Assembly (NCBI GenBank): GCA_954871275.1
Contig: OX940975.1
Coordinates: forward strand, 55,827,047 to 55,891,046
DNA length: 64,000 nucleotides
Direction of reading: 5' to 3'
DNA from: Leptopterna dolabrata
Lineage: Eukaryota; Arthropoda; Insecta; Hemiptera; Miridae
Within the stretch, counting starts at the first letter, position 1; each line of letters starts with the position of its first letter. Below are positions 1-6,606 of the stretch, in pieces. The translations under genes were made by a program, and so were the position numbers. The notes below the pieces were generated by a model. The model ran no database searches, had not been told where the DNA came from, and saw nothing but the letters and a program-made list of their open reading frames with translations.

Positions 1-448
1 GTTTCTTTTTAGGTTTCTTTTTCTTCATTCCAGAGCCGATACTTAGACTTTTTGCATTTTTAGCTAGTTTTTCCATCTCGAGATTATGACGTTTTATTTC
101 GGCTTCTTCAGCGGCCTTATGTTTCGAGTCTATAACACTAGAAGCTACTGCAGCTCCACCACCCAATAATGCCCCAAGGGCACCAATTCCTGCAAAAAGT
201 AAGGGTAAAAACCCACCTGAATGATTTATTTGCAACTGATCATAATTCATTTCCAATTCCAACCCTTTTTTGTTTTTGATACATTTATCTAGCTTTTTTT
301 TCTGAGTTTCATTTAACAGGATTTTATGATTTCCATTTCCACTAATATCTGCAAAAGCCAGTCGTACTTTTACTGGAACACGTTTTTTATAAGCAGATCT
401 TATTTTTTTCATTTGTATTTCTGACAAATTTATTTGATGTGTAATCAT
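1..448 (-). CDS. Partial viral gene: Gly/Ala-rich hydrophobic, Lys-tailed protein (minor virion protein?)
   Basis: The reading frame opens at an ATG at 448 and runs without a stop off the left edge, giving at least 149 residues. The first 70 residues are basic and polar. A hydrophobic segment very rich in Gly and Ala follows at about residues 79-103 (GALGALLGGGAA), then a charged helix and a Lys-rich stretch at the edge. The start is supported by TATAATAAA ending directly at the ATG. A small basic protein with one Gly/Ala membrane-active segment, next to capsid genes, recalls minor core or membrane-lytic proteins of adenovirus-like viruses, but I see no motif that proves it. It lies downstream of the PLA2 gene on the same strand, with a hairpin between them. 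Confidence 0.6.
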   Translation of the reverse strand, partial: MITHQINLSEIQMKKIRSAYKKRVPVKVRLAFADISGNGNHKILLNETQKKKLDKCIKNKKGLELEMNYDQLQINHSGGFLPLLFAGIGALGALLGGGAAVASSVIDSKHKAAEEAEIKRHNLEMEKLAKNAKSLSIGSGMKKKKPKKK

Positions 449-471
449 TTTATTATAGGAAAAAAAGTTTT
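449..471 (-). promoter_or_regulatory. Viral promoter, T-run class
   Basis: Read on the minus strand, a T-run, CC and TATAATAAA lead straight into ATG with no intervening base. The same layout precedes the genes starting at 2032 and 2971. T-run plus a TAAAT-like initiator at the start codon is the form of poxvirus late promoters; the functional parallel is inference. Confidence 0.6.
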
Positions 472-474
472 TTT

Positions 475-506
475 TTTTTTTATAAGATGTGAATCTTATA
501 AAAAAT
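475..506 (-). terminator. Hairpin after the PLA2 gene
   Basis: A perfect stem ATAAGAT/ATCTTAT with a GTGA loop is extended by T and A runs. It abuts the TAA stop codon (506-508) of the PLA2 gene. It is one of five hairpins each placed just after a viral stop codon, so it probably marks the mRNA 3' end. Confidence 0.6.
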
Positions 507-2032
507 TAATATACACCCATCCCAAAGTGTCTTTTGGCTTTCATACCAGTTTTTACTATAGCAGCTCCCAATATTTCACTGATATTTGTTGAACTTTTCA
601 TAATTTTATCAGCTTCTACTTCCAATTTTTTATCAGCAAGATGCCTATCACTAGTTTTCTCATGATCTCTGTAAAAAATGTCATGTTGTTTACAGGCTTT
701 ATCAAGACTATTTATACCTTCATCACCTCTATTTAATCTCTTATCCAATTTAGTAAATGGTCCACAATATTGATAACCACCTGGGAGATGCATTTCTGGA
801 ATAACAGGCCCAAGTTTATTAAGAATAGTATTGAAAATACCAGAACCATTTTTTATCATATTTTTGGGTAAATTATTAATAATTTTAATCAAGTATTCAG
901 TTCCTTTGGGTTTATCAATATCTTTCTCCAGTTGATCTTTAATGAAATTTATAATTCCCAATTTTTCATTGTGAAAATTATTATTTCCTGCCTGCTCTTG
1001 TGCATACAAATAGTATAGTCTTTGTGTAAGTTGATTCAAATTATCTATATATTTAAATTCTACAGGATTTTCAGTATATTTAATCAACCCAGTGCCAATC
1101 TTTTTCTTTTTACTATACTCCCAGATAGGTTTTATGATTTCTTTCCATTTTTTACTAACACTTGATTTTGGTTGTTTAGATTCGGGATTATTATTTTGAA
1201 ACATGCTATCTGTTTGAATGAGGATTTTTGTATAAGCTTTAAAGTCTTCATTAGTGTATTCATCTTTGGATGGAATATCAGAAGCTATGGGTTTTGTTAA
1301 GAGCTTCCATAAGCCTTCAGTACCGGAATATTTCATTTTTTCTATTTCAATATCATTTCCATTTACTCGTATCTGTTTATTTCCAATAAAGATATGATTT
1401 TTTAAAGGGTATATTCCAAATTGTCTATCAGGATGAAGAATATATAATTCTGCAATTGGTCCAATACCTAAAGGACCTACAGAAGAGTTTGGTAATTTAA
1501 CACTTTTTTGTAAAATTGTTTCCATTTCATAATCCCTATCTGCATTGTCACTTGAAAAGCTTTGATTTAATGTATCTTCAGTATCAATACCTTGGGCCTC
1601 GGTATCAACATCTTTAAAAGTAACTTTTTTAGGCGAACTGATAGCCAAGGGGTTAATTGTTTTTATTACAGGAATGAGTTCTAATTTTTTACCAAGATCT
1701 TCATCAGTCTGTTTCACTGCTTTTTCTACCTTATCTAATCGTGAAGTTATAGGTTCATAAGCCTTTTCTCTTGTTTCCTTATCAGATGCTTGGTTAACCC
1801 TTTCTTGTTTTGCTAATTTCTGTAAATTTTTCTTGAGTTTAATCGATTTATCAGCTTCAGCCACAGTCATGGGCTTACGTTTTCGTTTTGTGAAAATTAT
1901 TTGTTCATCTTCAGAGGGTTGATCAATCTTTTTGATTTCTCTAAGTTTGACTTCTTTTTCCTTCATCACTTCATTTTGCGCTTCTTTGAATTTCTGTCTA
2001 AGCGCTTGTTCTAAAGTAATTTTTGTTGTCAT
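506..2032 (-). CDS. Viral virion protein with C-terminal parvovirus-type phospholipase A2 domain
   Basis: The product has 508 residues. Residues 1-120 are highly charged and probably coiled coil. Residues about 185-275 carry a GTEGLWKLL motif typical of an uncharacterised domain (probably DUF8207) seen in many arthropod proteins of this type. Residues about 415-505 form a PLA2-like domain: a Ca-loop-like YCGPF at 422-426, the catalytic pair His450-Asp451, and a following RHLADKKL helix. In parvovirus VP1 such a domain opens the endosomal membrane during entry, and adintoviruses carry similar domains. The second Gly of the usual YxGxG calcium loop is replaced by Phe426, so full activity is not certain. 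The frame is unbroken. The start follows a T-run promoter with TATAATAAA 3 bases before the ATG. Confidence 0.8.
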   Translation of the reverse strand: MTTKITLEQALRQKFKEAQNEVMKEKEVKLREIKKIDQPSEDEQIIFTKRKRKPMTVAEADKSIKLKKNLQKLAKQERVNQASDKETREKAYEPITSRLDKVEKAVKQTDEDLGKKLELIPVIKTINPLAISSPKKVTFKDVDTEAQGIDTEDTLNQSFSSDNADRDYEMETILQKSVKLPNSSVGPLGIGPIAELYILHPDRQFGIYPLKNHIFIGNKQIRVNGNDIEIEKMKYSGTEGLWKLLTKPIASDIPSKDEYTNEDFKAYTKILIQTDSMFQNNNPESKQPKSSVSKKWKEIIKPIWEYSKKKKIGTGLIKYTENPVEFKYIDNLNQLTQRLYYLYAQEQAGNNNFHNEKLGIINFIKDQLEKDIDKPKGTEYLIKIINNLPKNMIKNGSGIFNTILNKLGPVIPEMHLPGGYQYCGPFTKLDKRLNRGDEGINSLDKACKQHDIFYRDHEKTSDRHLADKKLEVEADKIMKSSTNISEILGAAIVKTGMKAKRHFGMGVY

Positions 2033-2060
2033 GTTTTTATTATAGGAAAATTTTTTTTTA
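2033..2060 (-). promoter_or_regulatory. Viral promoter, T-run class (PLA2 gene)
   Basis: On the minus strand the order is a T-run, TTTTCC, TATAATAAA, AAC, ATG. It has the same design as the promoters at 449-471 and 2972-2996. Confidence 0.55.
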
Positions 2061-2062
2061 AA

Positions 2063-2212
2063 ATCGGTTAAACGTTAAAACGCTCAAACGCTTAAACGCT
2101 TAAACGCTCAAACGCTTAAACGCTTAAACGCTTTAGGAACGCTATTTTTGCGTTTTTAAGCGTTTCCCAATGCGATTTTTGAAGCGTTTCCCAATGCGAT
2201 TTTTTGAAGTTA
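2063..2212. repeat. Tandem AAACGCTT/AAACGCTC array
   Basis: About eight copies of a 9-10 base unit (AAACGCTTA or AAACGCTCA) run from 2065 to 2135. Two direct copies of GCGTTTCCCAATGCGATTTTT follow at about 2157-2210. The array fills the gap between the ATPase 3' end and the PLA2 promoter. It could be a protein-binding array or a replication site; nothing visible decides. Confidence 0.7.
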
Positions 2213-2223
2213 TCCATGTAGCG

Positions 2224-2274
2224 TTTTTATAGGGAATCCCTATAAAATTAGGGGCGGTAATTCGCCGTTCCTAA
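2224..2274 (-). terminator. Double hairpin after the packaging ATPase gene
   Basis: An 11-bp palindrome TTTTATAGGGA/TCCCTATAAAA at 2225-2247 is followed by an imperfect GC-richer stem at 2248-2274. Both lie 32-82 bases past the stop of the ATPase gene. They fit the pattern of one AT-rich hairpin per viral gene end. Confidence 0.55.
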
Positions 2275-2305
2275 TTAAGGCAAACTTAAAATCTATATTT
2301 TTTAT

Positions 2306-2971
2306 CTAAAATATTTCACCAAATTTCTTTCGGTAACGCCCGTTACTGCGTTTCTTTGTTAGGTCAATCGTTAGAAAACCAAAGTCCTCATCCCAACAAG
2401 AATAGCATAATTCTTTGAATTGGCCATAAGTGAAATCACTTCCCACATATTCATCATAAATATCTCGCATGTATCTTGGTCCTTGTCTAAATACACATAA
2501 AAAATTAATATTGTTTCTAATGAGTTGTTTATCAACTTTTGACCATGATTGTGTCAAGTAAACGCACGAGATTTTCTTAGGACGTCCTCTAACGTAATAA
2601 TCTTTAATAACTTGTTGCTGTTGAACATTAACACAATCATCAAAAACTACCAAACTGTTCGACTGACAATCATCTAGGGGTAAAAGTTCTTCACAATTAC
2701 TGAAAAACTGTGCTATTTCCACACCATCTTTTACAGAAATTATTTCATAAGCGCTTCTCAAAAACTCATATGCATTCTGATCCATAGATTTTGAAAAAAT
2801 ATATAGATAATGAAAGGGGATTCCCCATGATTTTGTGATGAGATTATAGAGAAGTGTTGTTTTCCCACAACCAGAAGTTCCTACTATTAATGCTCTTAAA
2901 GGTAATGGTAAAATTCCTTTTCTAGCCTCTTTTTTATCAAACGGAATTGGTTCAATCTCGTATTTACTCAT
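2306..2971 (-). CDS. Viral DNA-packaging ATPase (FtsK/HerA, A32-like)
   Basis: The product has 221 residues. It contains Walker A GTSGCGKTT at 31-39, Walker B LVVFDD at 107-112 and a CVYLTQSW segment at 136-143 like the sensor strand of the A32-type packaging ATPases of Polintons, virophages and large DNA viruses. The role would be ATP-driven filling of the capsid with DNA. Its length is normal for the family and the frame is unbroken. It is divergent from the capsid gene at 3156, a common pairing in such viruses. The start is fixed by TATAATAAA one base before the ATG. Confidence 0.85.
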   Translation of the reverse strand: MSKYEIEPIPFDKKEARKGILPLPLRALIVGTSGCGKTTLLYNLITKSWGIPFHYLYIFSKSMDQNAYEFLRSAYEIISVKDGVEIAQFFSNCEELLPLDDCQSNSLVVFDDCVNVQQQQVIKDYYVRGRPKKISCVYLTQSWSKVDKQLIRNNINFLCVFRQGPRYMRDIYDEYVGSDFTYGQFKELCYSCWDEDFGFLTIDLTKKRSNGRYRKKFGEIF

Positions 2972-2996
2972 CTTTATTATACGAAAAAAAACTTTA
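2972..2996 (-). promoter_or_regulatory. Viral promoter, T-run class (ATPase gene)
   Basis: Minus strand: a run of eight T, CG, TATAATAAA, G, ATG. It matches the other two T-run promoters of this element. Confidence 0.55.
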
Positions 2997-3000
2997 AAGG

Positions 3001-3035
3001 TTAAAGAGGGGGGGTGATTCGCCCCCCCTCTTTAA
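3001..3035. other. Perfect 14-bp GC-rich inverted repeat between divergent genes
   Basis: The arm TTAAAGAGGGGGGG is followed by a 7-base loop and its exact complement. It sits between the ATPase and capsid promoters, so it is not obviously a terminator. A second hairpin at 6319-6353 begins and ends with the same TTAAAGAGGG/CCCTCTTTAA, which suggests a shared function such as regulation or replication. Confidence 0.6.
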
Positions 3036-3120
3036 GAGTTTTGAAAATATTCTTTAAATGTTCTCGACTTGTATTCGACTTTACCAAAAAACATCAGAAC
3101 CCAGTGACTTTTTTCTTTTG

Positions 3121-3155
3121 GGGGGTTAGTTAAAAGAATGTATTCTATAATAAAA
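3121..3155 (+). promoter_or_regulatory. Viral promoter, TTAGTTAAAAGAAT class (capsid gene)
   Basis: TTAGTTAAAAGAAT, 6 bases, then TATAATAAA, 2 bases, then the ATG at 3156. An upstream ATG at 3138 lies between the two elements and would lie before the initiator, so I do not use it as the start. The same two boxes with the same 6-base spacing precede 5209 and 6026. Confidence 0.6.
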
Positions 3156-4367
3156 ATGAATCAAATTAAATCAATCTACTCGAAATACGATTCTGAAATC
3201 ACAAGGCTTCAATATCGAAACTTTAATCCTGAATCTAATTTGGAATTGAACTCTGAGAACAAAAGAACGGTTTTCAAATTGCTTCTAGATGATGAGTTTC
3301 TTAGCAGCAATATTCAATATTACATTGCTGGAAAATACATTCCTAAAGATGCAACAAAAACATATGGAATCAGTGATACAATAATGATGGTAGACAATTT
3401 TGTTGCACACCTTTTTTCCAAAATTGAAGTAAAAAAGCACAATACGGTTATTGATGAAATTGAAGAACCAGGTATTGCTAGTACGGTGATGGGTATAGCT
3501 TCTTTCTCAGGACCATCAAACTATAATGGTAAATTAATGAATTCTGGTTTCAATTCTAAAGTGAATGGTGGTGGAAATTTCAACGCGAATGGTAACTTGA
3601 CTGATTTAGGTCTTGGATTCTTCAGCGATATTGCACCAATTTATAAGGGAGGATTTGAAATTACATTCATTAGAAATTCTGATGATAATGTACTCTTCCG
3701 TTACAGTACCTCTCCTGAAGGTGTAGAGGGAAAAGTGGAAATTAAAACTTTCTACCTGCGAGTCCCAATAATTGAATATGAAAGTGAATCCAAAGCTAAA
3801 TTAATTGCTGAACTCTGTACTTCTCCTTATTTGTTTCACTTTAAAAAATTACAATGTATCGAACAAAAAGTTACTGGAAAAACTCTAAACTTCAACATTA
3901 CAAATATTTACAGAAATGTACAGAATCCGATCTGGGGATTTGTTGCCTTCCAAACTGCCAGAAAAAATGATCAAAAGAAAAATAATTCCAAATTTGATCA
4001 TTTGAATGTTAAAAATATTAGTTTTGAAGTAGCAGGAAAAATTTATCCTGAAGAACATTTGAATTTAGATTGGAGTTCAGGGGATTTTAGTTTAGCTTAC
4101 ACCATGTACACAGATTTCAAAAGAATAGTATGCCAAGACTCATCCCTTCCATATCATGAGCCTCAGTCCTTCAAAGAGAACTATCCAATATTCAGTGTGA
4201 ATATGACTAGACAACCACAGTCCATATCTGGACAAAAAAGTAATATAATTTTACGAGCAGATTTTGAAAAGAATGTGCCAGAAAACACTTTTGCTTACGT
4301 AATTTTGGTTTCAGAAGTCACTCTCAACTATATGCCACTTAAAAATATTATAAAAGAGGAAATCTAA
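3156..4367 (+). CDS. Probable viral major capsid protein
   Basis: The product has 403 residues from the ATG at 3156; an ATG at 3138 would add six. I chose 3156 because the conserved initiator TATAATAAA ends just before it. The protein has no membrane segment or signal peptide. It alternates short beta-type strands with Gly/Asn-rich loops (a GGGNFNANGN stretch near residue 145). Position beside the packaging ATPase, opposite orientation, size and composition fit the double jelly-roll capsid proteins of adintovirus/Polinton-like viruses, though 403 residues is at the short end. I see no diagnostic motif, so the call rests on context. The frame is unbroken. Confidence 0.6.
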   Translation: MNQIKSIYSKYDSEITRLQYRNFNPESNLELNSENKRTVFKLLLDDEFLSSNIQYYIAGKYIPKDATKTYGISDTIMMVDNFVAHLFSKIEVKKHNTVIDEIEEPGIASTVMGIASFSGPSNYNGKLMNSGFNSKVNGGGNFNANGNLTDLGLGFFSDIAPIYKGGFEITFIRNSDDNVLFRYSTSPEGVEGKVEIKTFYLRVPIIEYESESKAKLIAELCTSPYLFHFKKLQCIEQKVTGKTLNFNITNIYRNVQNPIWGFVAFQTARKNDQKKNNSKFDHLNVKNISFEVAGKIYPEEHLNLDWSSGDFSLAYTMYTDFKRIVCQDSSLPYHEPQSFKENYPIFSVNMTRQPQSISGQKSNIILRADFEKNVPENTFAYVILVSEVTLNYMPLKNIIKEEI

Positions 4368-4422
4368 AACTTACCTTGATAAGAAAAGGGGGGAAAAAAG
4401 GATAAACAATATAAATAACAAT

Positions 4423-4452
4423 TTTTTTATTGGGAACATTCTCAATAAAAAA
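4423..4452 (+). terminator. Hairpin after the capsid gene
   Basis: A 10-bp stem TTTTTTATTG/CAATAAAAAA with a 10-base loop lies 55 bases past the stop. The stem also holds an AATAAA. It is the capsid-gene member of the hairpin set. Confidence 0.6.
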
Positions 4453-4498
4453 TATATAGTTCACGTAGAAAATCATCTACTTCATCAGTCGTTGAAAC

Positions 4499-4918
4499 TT
4501 GGGATTGGTTCATTTTTCACTCACAAATAACTCACTGCGTTGTTTCTCACTTGGTTTCTACAAACTGACTGGGACGAGTCAAAGGGGTCTGCAAGACAAT
4601 CTTATCTCAAACCGGTCGACGGGAAGGCCACAAGGTCGTCAACTCATCAGCTGCGTTCTCGTTCTCATTCTCGTTCTCATTCTCGTCTCTTTTCTCGCCA
4701 GAATTGAGAAAAAATTAAAATATACGCGGAGAGGCAGTTAATCCTGTCTCCCGAGAACGCAGCAGTCTCGTTCTCGCGAGAACGCAGCAGTCTCGTTCTC
4801 GCGAAACAGATTAACTGTTTCGTTTCACTTTTAAGGGTGATACATAATTTTAAAAAATTCTGAAAACAACCCATTCTCTCGCTGGTCTACAGAACGACCT
4901 TGCATCTTGTTCAATATG
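4499..4918. repeat. Gene-free stretch with CGTTCTC and GAGAACGCAGCAG repeats
   Basis: This part of the viral element has no convincing gene. It holds short CGTTCTC/CATTCTC repeats at 4654-4695 and two direct copies of GAGAACGCAGCAGTCTCGTT between 4752 and 4800, with TCTCGCGAGA palindromes. Two small overlapping frames exist here but have repeat-like composition and no conserved promoter, so I do not call them. Confidence 0.6.
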
Positions 4919-5138
4919 TTTTAATGGGGAATCCCCATTAAAACATCAGAGGGAGCTAAATTTCGAAAATATCGACCCCTAAATAGTCCTAAATTTGCAT
5001 TTTTATTTACGATTAAAAATTTTTTAGAGTTTCACTAGAGTTTCTGATAAAAAAAAGTTTTAACGGAAAATTTCCGTTAAAAACAATAATATTATAAGTA
5101 CTAAGTTGTTTTCCAAGACCCGGTAATTTACCGGGTCT
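4919..5138. other. Three perfect palindromes without an adjacent gene end
   Basis: TTTTAATGGGGA/TCCCCATTAAAA lies at 4919-4942, TTTTAACGGAAA/TTTCCGTTAAAA at 5058-5082 and AGACCCGGTAA/TTACCGGGTCT at 5116-5138. Each has 11-12 bp arms and almost no loop. They resemble the gene-end hairpins but no reading frame ends beside them. They may be relics of lost genes or regulatory sites. Confidence 0.55.
4941..5056 (+). repeat. Viral direct repeat, copy 1
   Basis: It runs from AAACATCAGAGGGAGCTAAA to GTTTCTGATAAAAAA. A second copy with a few changes and small gaps is at 6140-6242. The two copies flank the pair of small viral genes. Confidence 0.75.
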
Positions 5139-5170
5139 AAAAAAGGGGGTGGATAAAAAAAAATGAGGGG

Positions 5171-5208
5171 TTAGTTAAAAGAATATATTATATAATAAAT
5201 AAAGAGAT
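5171..5208 (+). promoter_or_regulatory. Viral promoter, TTAGTTAAAAGAAT class
   Basis: TTAGTTAAAAGAAT, 6 bases, TATAATAAA, then 9 bases to the ATG at 5209. Confidence 0.6.
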
Positions 5209-5559
5209 ATGGTTTTAAGCGATGAGGCATTAGATATATGTGATGAACATGGAGGTTTCTGGGAGTTTGTAAAGAAACCTGAATTTCGATTTTATGATAG
5301 AAACTGTGACGCACTAGACGAGATTCAACGTGCATTGAGGGAGTATAGATTTTCTAAACGGTTGTTAAAAGAAAGTTTATTTGGTGTCGATGGTAAACCA
5401 CCACTCCTTTCAAAGAAGCAAGTAAAGACATGTCTTAATGAAAAAAAGATTAAGGTTCCTAAAAATGCTACTGAATATCAACTTAGAAAATTGCTTTATA
5501 ATGAAGATAAAGTCACACTGAAGAAGGATTTTGAGTTTCAGTTTCGATACTGTTGCTAA
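5209..5559 (+). CDS. Small viral protein with possible SAP-like DNA-binding motif
   Basis: The product has 116 residues and I do not recognise it by name. Residues about 68-102 (LSKKQVKTCLNEKKI ... QLRKLL) have the helix, short turn, helix pattern of SAP-type DNA-binding motifs. The N-terminal half is acidic and aromatic, and no membrane segment is seen. The start is supported by the two-box promoter and the 3' end by a hairpin 27 bases past the stop, so it is very likely a real gene. It is convergent with the gene at 5730-6026. Confidence 0.65.
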   Translation: MVLSDEALDICDEHGGFWEFVKKPEFRFYDRNCDALDEIQRALREYRFSKRLLKESLFGVDGKPPLLSKKQVKTCLNEKKIKVPKNATEYQLRKLLYNEDKVTLKKDFEFQFRYCC

Positions 5560-5585
5560 AGCTCAGAAGTATTAAGGAGATTTTA

Positions 5586-5612
5586 TTTTTAATGAACACT
5601 GCTCATTAAAAA
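5586..5612 (+). terminator. Hairpin after the 116-residue gene
   Basis: A 10-bp stem TTTTTAATGA/TCATTAAAAA with a 7-base loop lies 27 bases past the stop codon. Confidence 0.6.
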
Positions 5613-5669
5613 GTTCTTATGCTACTAATTAGCAGAAATATTTTTTTTAAAGACGATTCAAAAAGTTTG

Positions 5670-5694
5670 TTTTTATAGAGATTCCCTATAAAAA
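5670..5694 (-). terminator. Hairpin after the 98-residue gene
   Basis: A 9-bp stem TTTTTATAG/CTATAAAAA with a 7-base loop lies 36 bases past the stop codon of the minus-strand gene that ends at 5730. Confidence 0.6.
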
Positions 5695-5729
5695 CGTAAT
5701 AGATACTAAGTCTTTGAAAAGCATAATAT

Positions 5730-6026
5730 TTACTCAAAGTCAATCAGAAAGGCATTTGACTTTTTATCTGTTCCATTATAAATAAGTTTTTCAGGATGTC
5801 TTTCTGGATTGTTTCTAACGTGATTAAGAAGTCGACGTGAAATTCTTTTAGGTAAAAACAAACATATCTCTTCATCATCATAATCAATTGTAACGACAAC
5901 GCTTTCACCATATTCCGAATTTTTTATAAAATTTTCCAAGATGGTATAAGTTCCTTTTTTAATATCCTTGAAAGATGAGTAGTTTGATTTTTTAACGGCA
6001 TTCTTATATATTTCAATCACTGACAT
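5730..6026 (-). CDS. Small viral protein, possible OB-fold single-strand DNA-binding protein
   Basis: The product has 98 residues. The pattern is a Phe-x-x-Ile-x-x-Gly-x-Tyr opening (about 19-27), a YGESVVVTIDYDDEEICLFLP strand pair (about 39-59, shown here only as a pattern), a KRISRRLL helix (60-67), an LIYNGT segment (80-85) and a final strand. This strand order resembles small OB-fold proteins found in Polinton-like and other insect virus elements. The assignment is inference from pattern only. The promoter has both conserved boxes and TATAATAAA ends at the ATG. The frame is unbroken. Confidence 0.6.
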   Translation of the reverse strand: MSVIEIYKNAVKKSNYSSFKDIKKGTYTILENFIKNSEYGESVVVTIDYDDEEICLFLPKRISRRLLNHVRNNPERHPEKLIYNGTDKKSNAFLIDFE

Positions 6027-6058
6027 TTTATTATAAAAGTTATTCTTTTAACTACCCC
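6027..6058 (-). promoter_or_regulatory. Viral promoter, TTAGTTAAAAGAAT class (98-residue gene)
   Basis: On the minus strand GTAGTTAAAAGAAT, 6 bases, TATAATAAA, then ATG. It differs by one base from the plus-strand copies at 3121 and 5171. Confidence 0.6.
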
Positions 6059-6139
6059 CCTCACTTTTTTTATTATCCACCCACTTTTTCTTGTATGGAT
6101 ACTATCCTGTCTCCCATCCTACTAACTCCTCATTAGTGA

Positions 6140-6242
6140 AAACATCAGAGGGAGCTAAATTTCAAAAACTTTGACCCCTAAAAGGTTCTAATTTTGCATT
6201 TTTTCCTAATTTTTAGAGTTCACTAGAGTTTCTGATAAAAAA
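6140..6242 (+). repeat. Viral direct repeat, copy 2
   Basis: Partner of 4941-5056. It starts with the same 20 bases and ends in GTTTCTGATAAAAAA, with small gaps in between. Confidence 0.75.
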
Positions 6243-6264
6243 TATTTTTAAAAAAGTCACCCCC

Positions 6265-6606
6265 CGAAAAGTCACTGTGTTAAAAAAGTTTTAACAGGGA
6301 TCTAAGTCGCCTTTAACGTTAAAGAGGGTGGCCAAATCGGCCACCCTCTTTAAGGAAAGTCACTGTGTTTAAAAAGTGTGTTCTGTTATTTTATGTTAAA
6401 AAGTTTTAACAGGGATCTAAGTCGATAAATGAAAAAGTCACTGGTTCTGATGTTTTGTGTTTAAAAATGTGTTCTGATGTTTTGTGTTAAAAAGTTTTAT
6501 CAGGGATCTAAGTCGGTTAATGAAAAAGTCACTGGTTCTGATGTTTTTGTGTTTAAAAATGTGTTCTGATGTTTTGTGGTAAAAATTTTTATCAAGGATC
6601 TAAGTC
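6265..6606 (+). repeat. About 90-bp tandem repeat at the right part of the viral element
   Basis: Four units begin with AAAAGTCACTG at about 6271, 6355, 6431 and 6521 and end with GGATCTAAGTCG. The motif AAAAAGTCACTGGTTCTGAT of the last two units also occurs, inverted and with one extra G, at about 3088-3112 just upstream of the capsid gene. The array may lie near the end of the element; no clear terminal inverted repeat can be shown because the other end is outside the window. Confidence 0.7.
6319..6353. other. Perfect 15-bp hairpin inside the tandem repeat
   Basis: The stem TTAAAGAGGGTGGCC with its exact complement and a 5-base loop AAATC interrupts the first repeat unit. Its outer bases match the hairpin at 3001-3035. 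Confidence 0.6.

Noticed and set aside
3138..3155. Upstream in-frame ATG of the capsid gene
   Set aside because: It lies upstream of the conserved initiator box, so the transcript probably begins after it; 3156 is used.
4499..4874. Two small overlapping frames in the viral element
   Set aside because: Neither has the TATAATAAA start signal nor a gene-end hairpin, and both cover short repeats.
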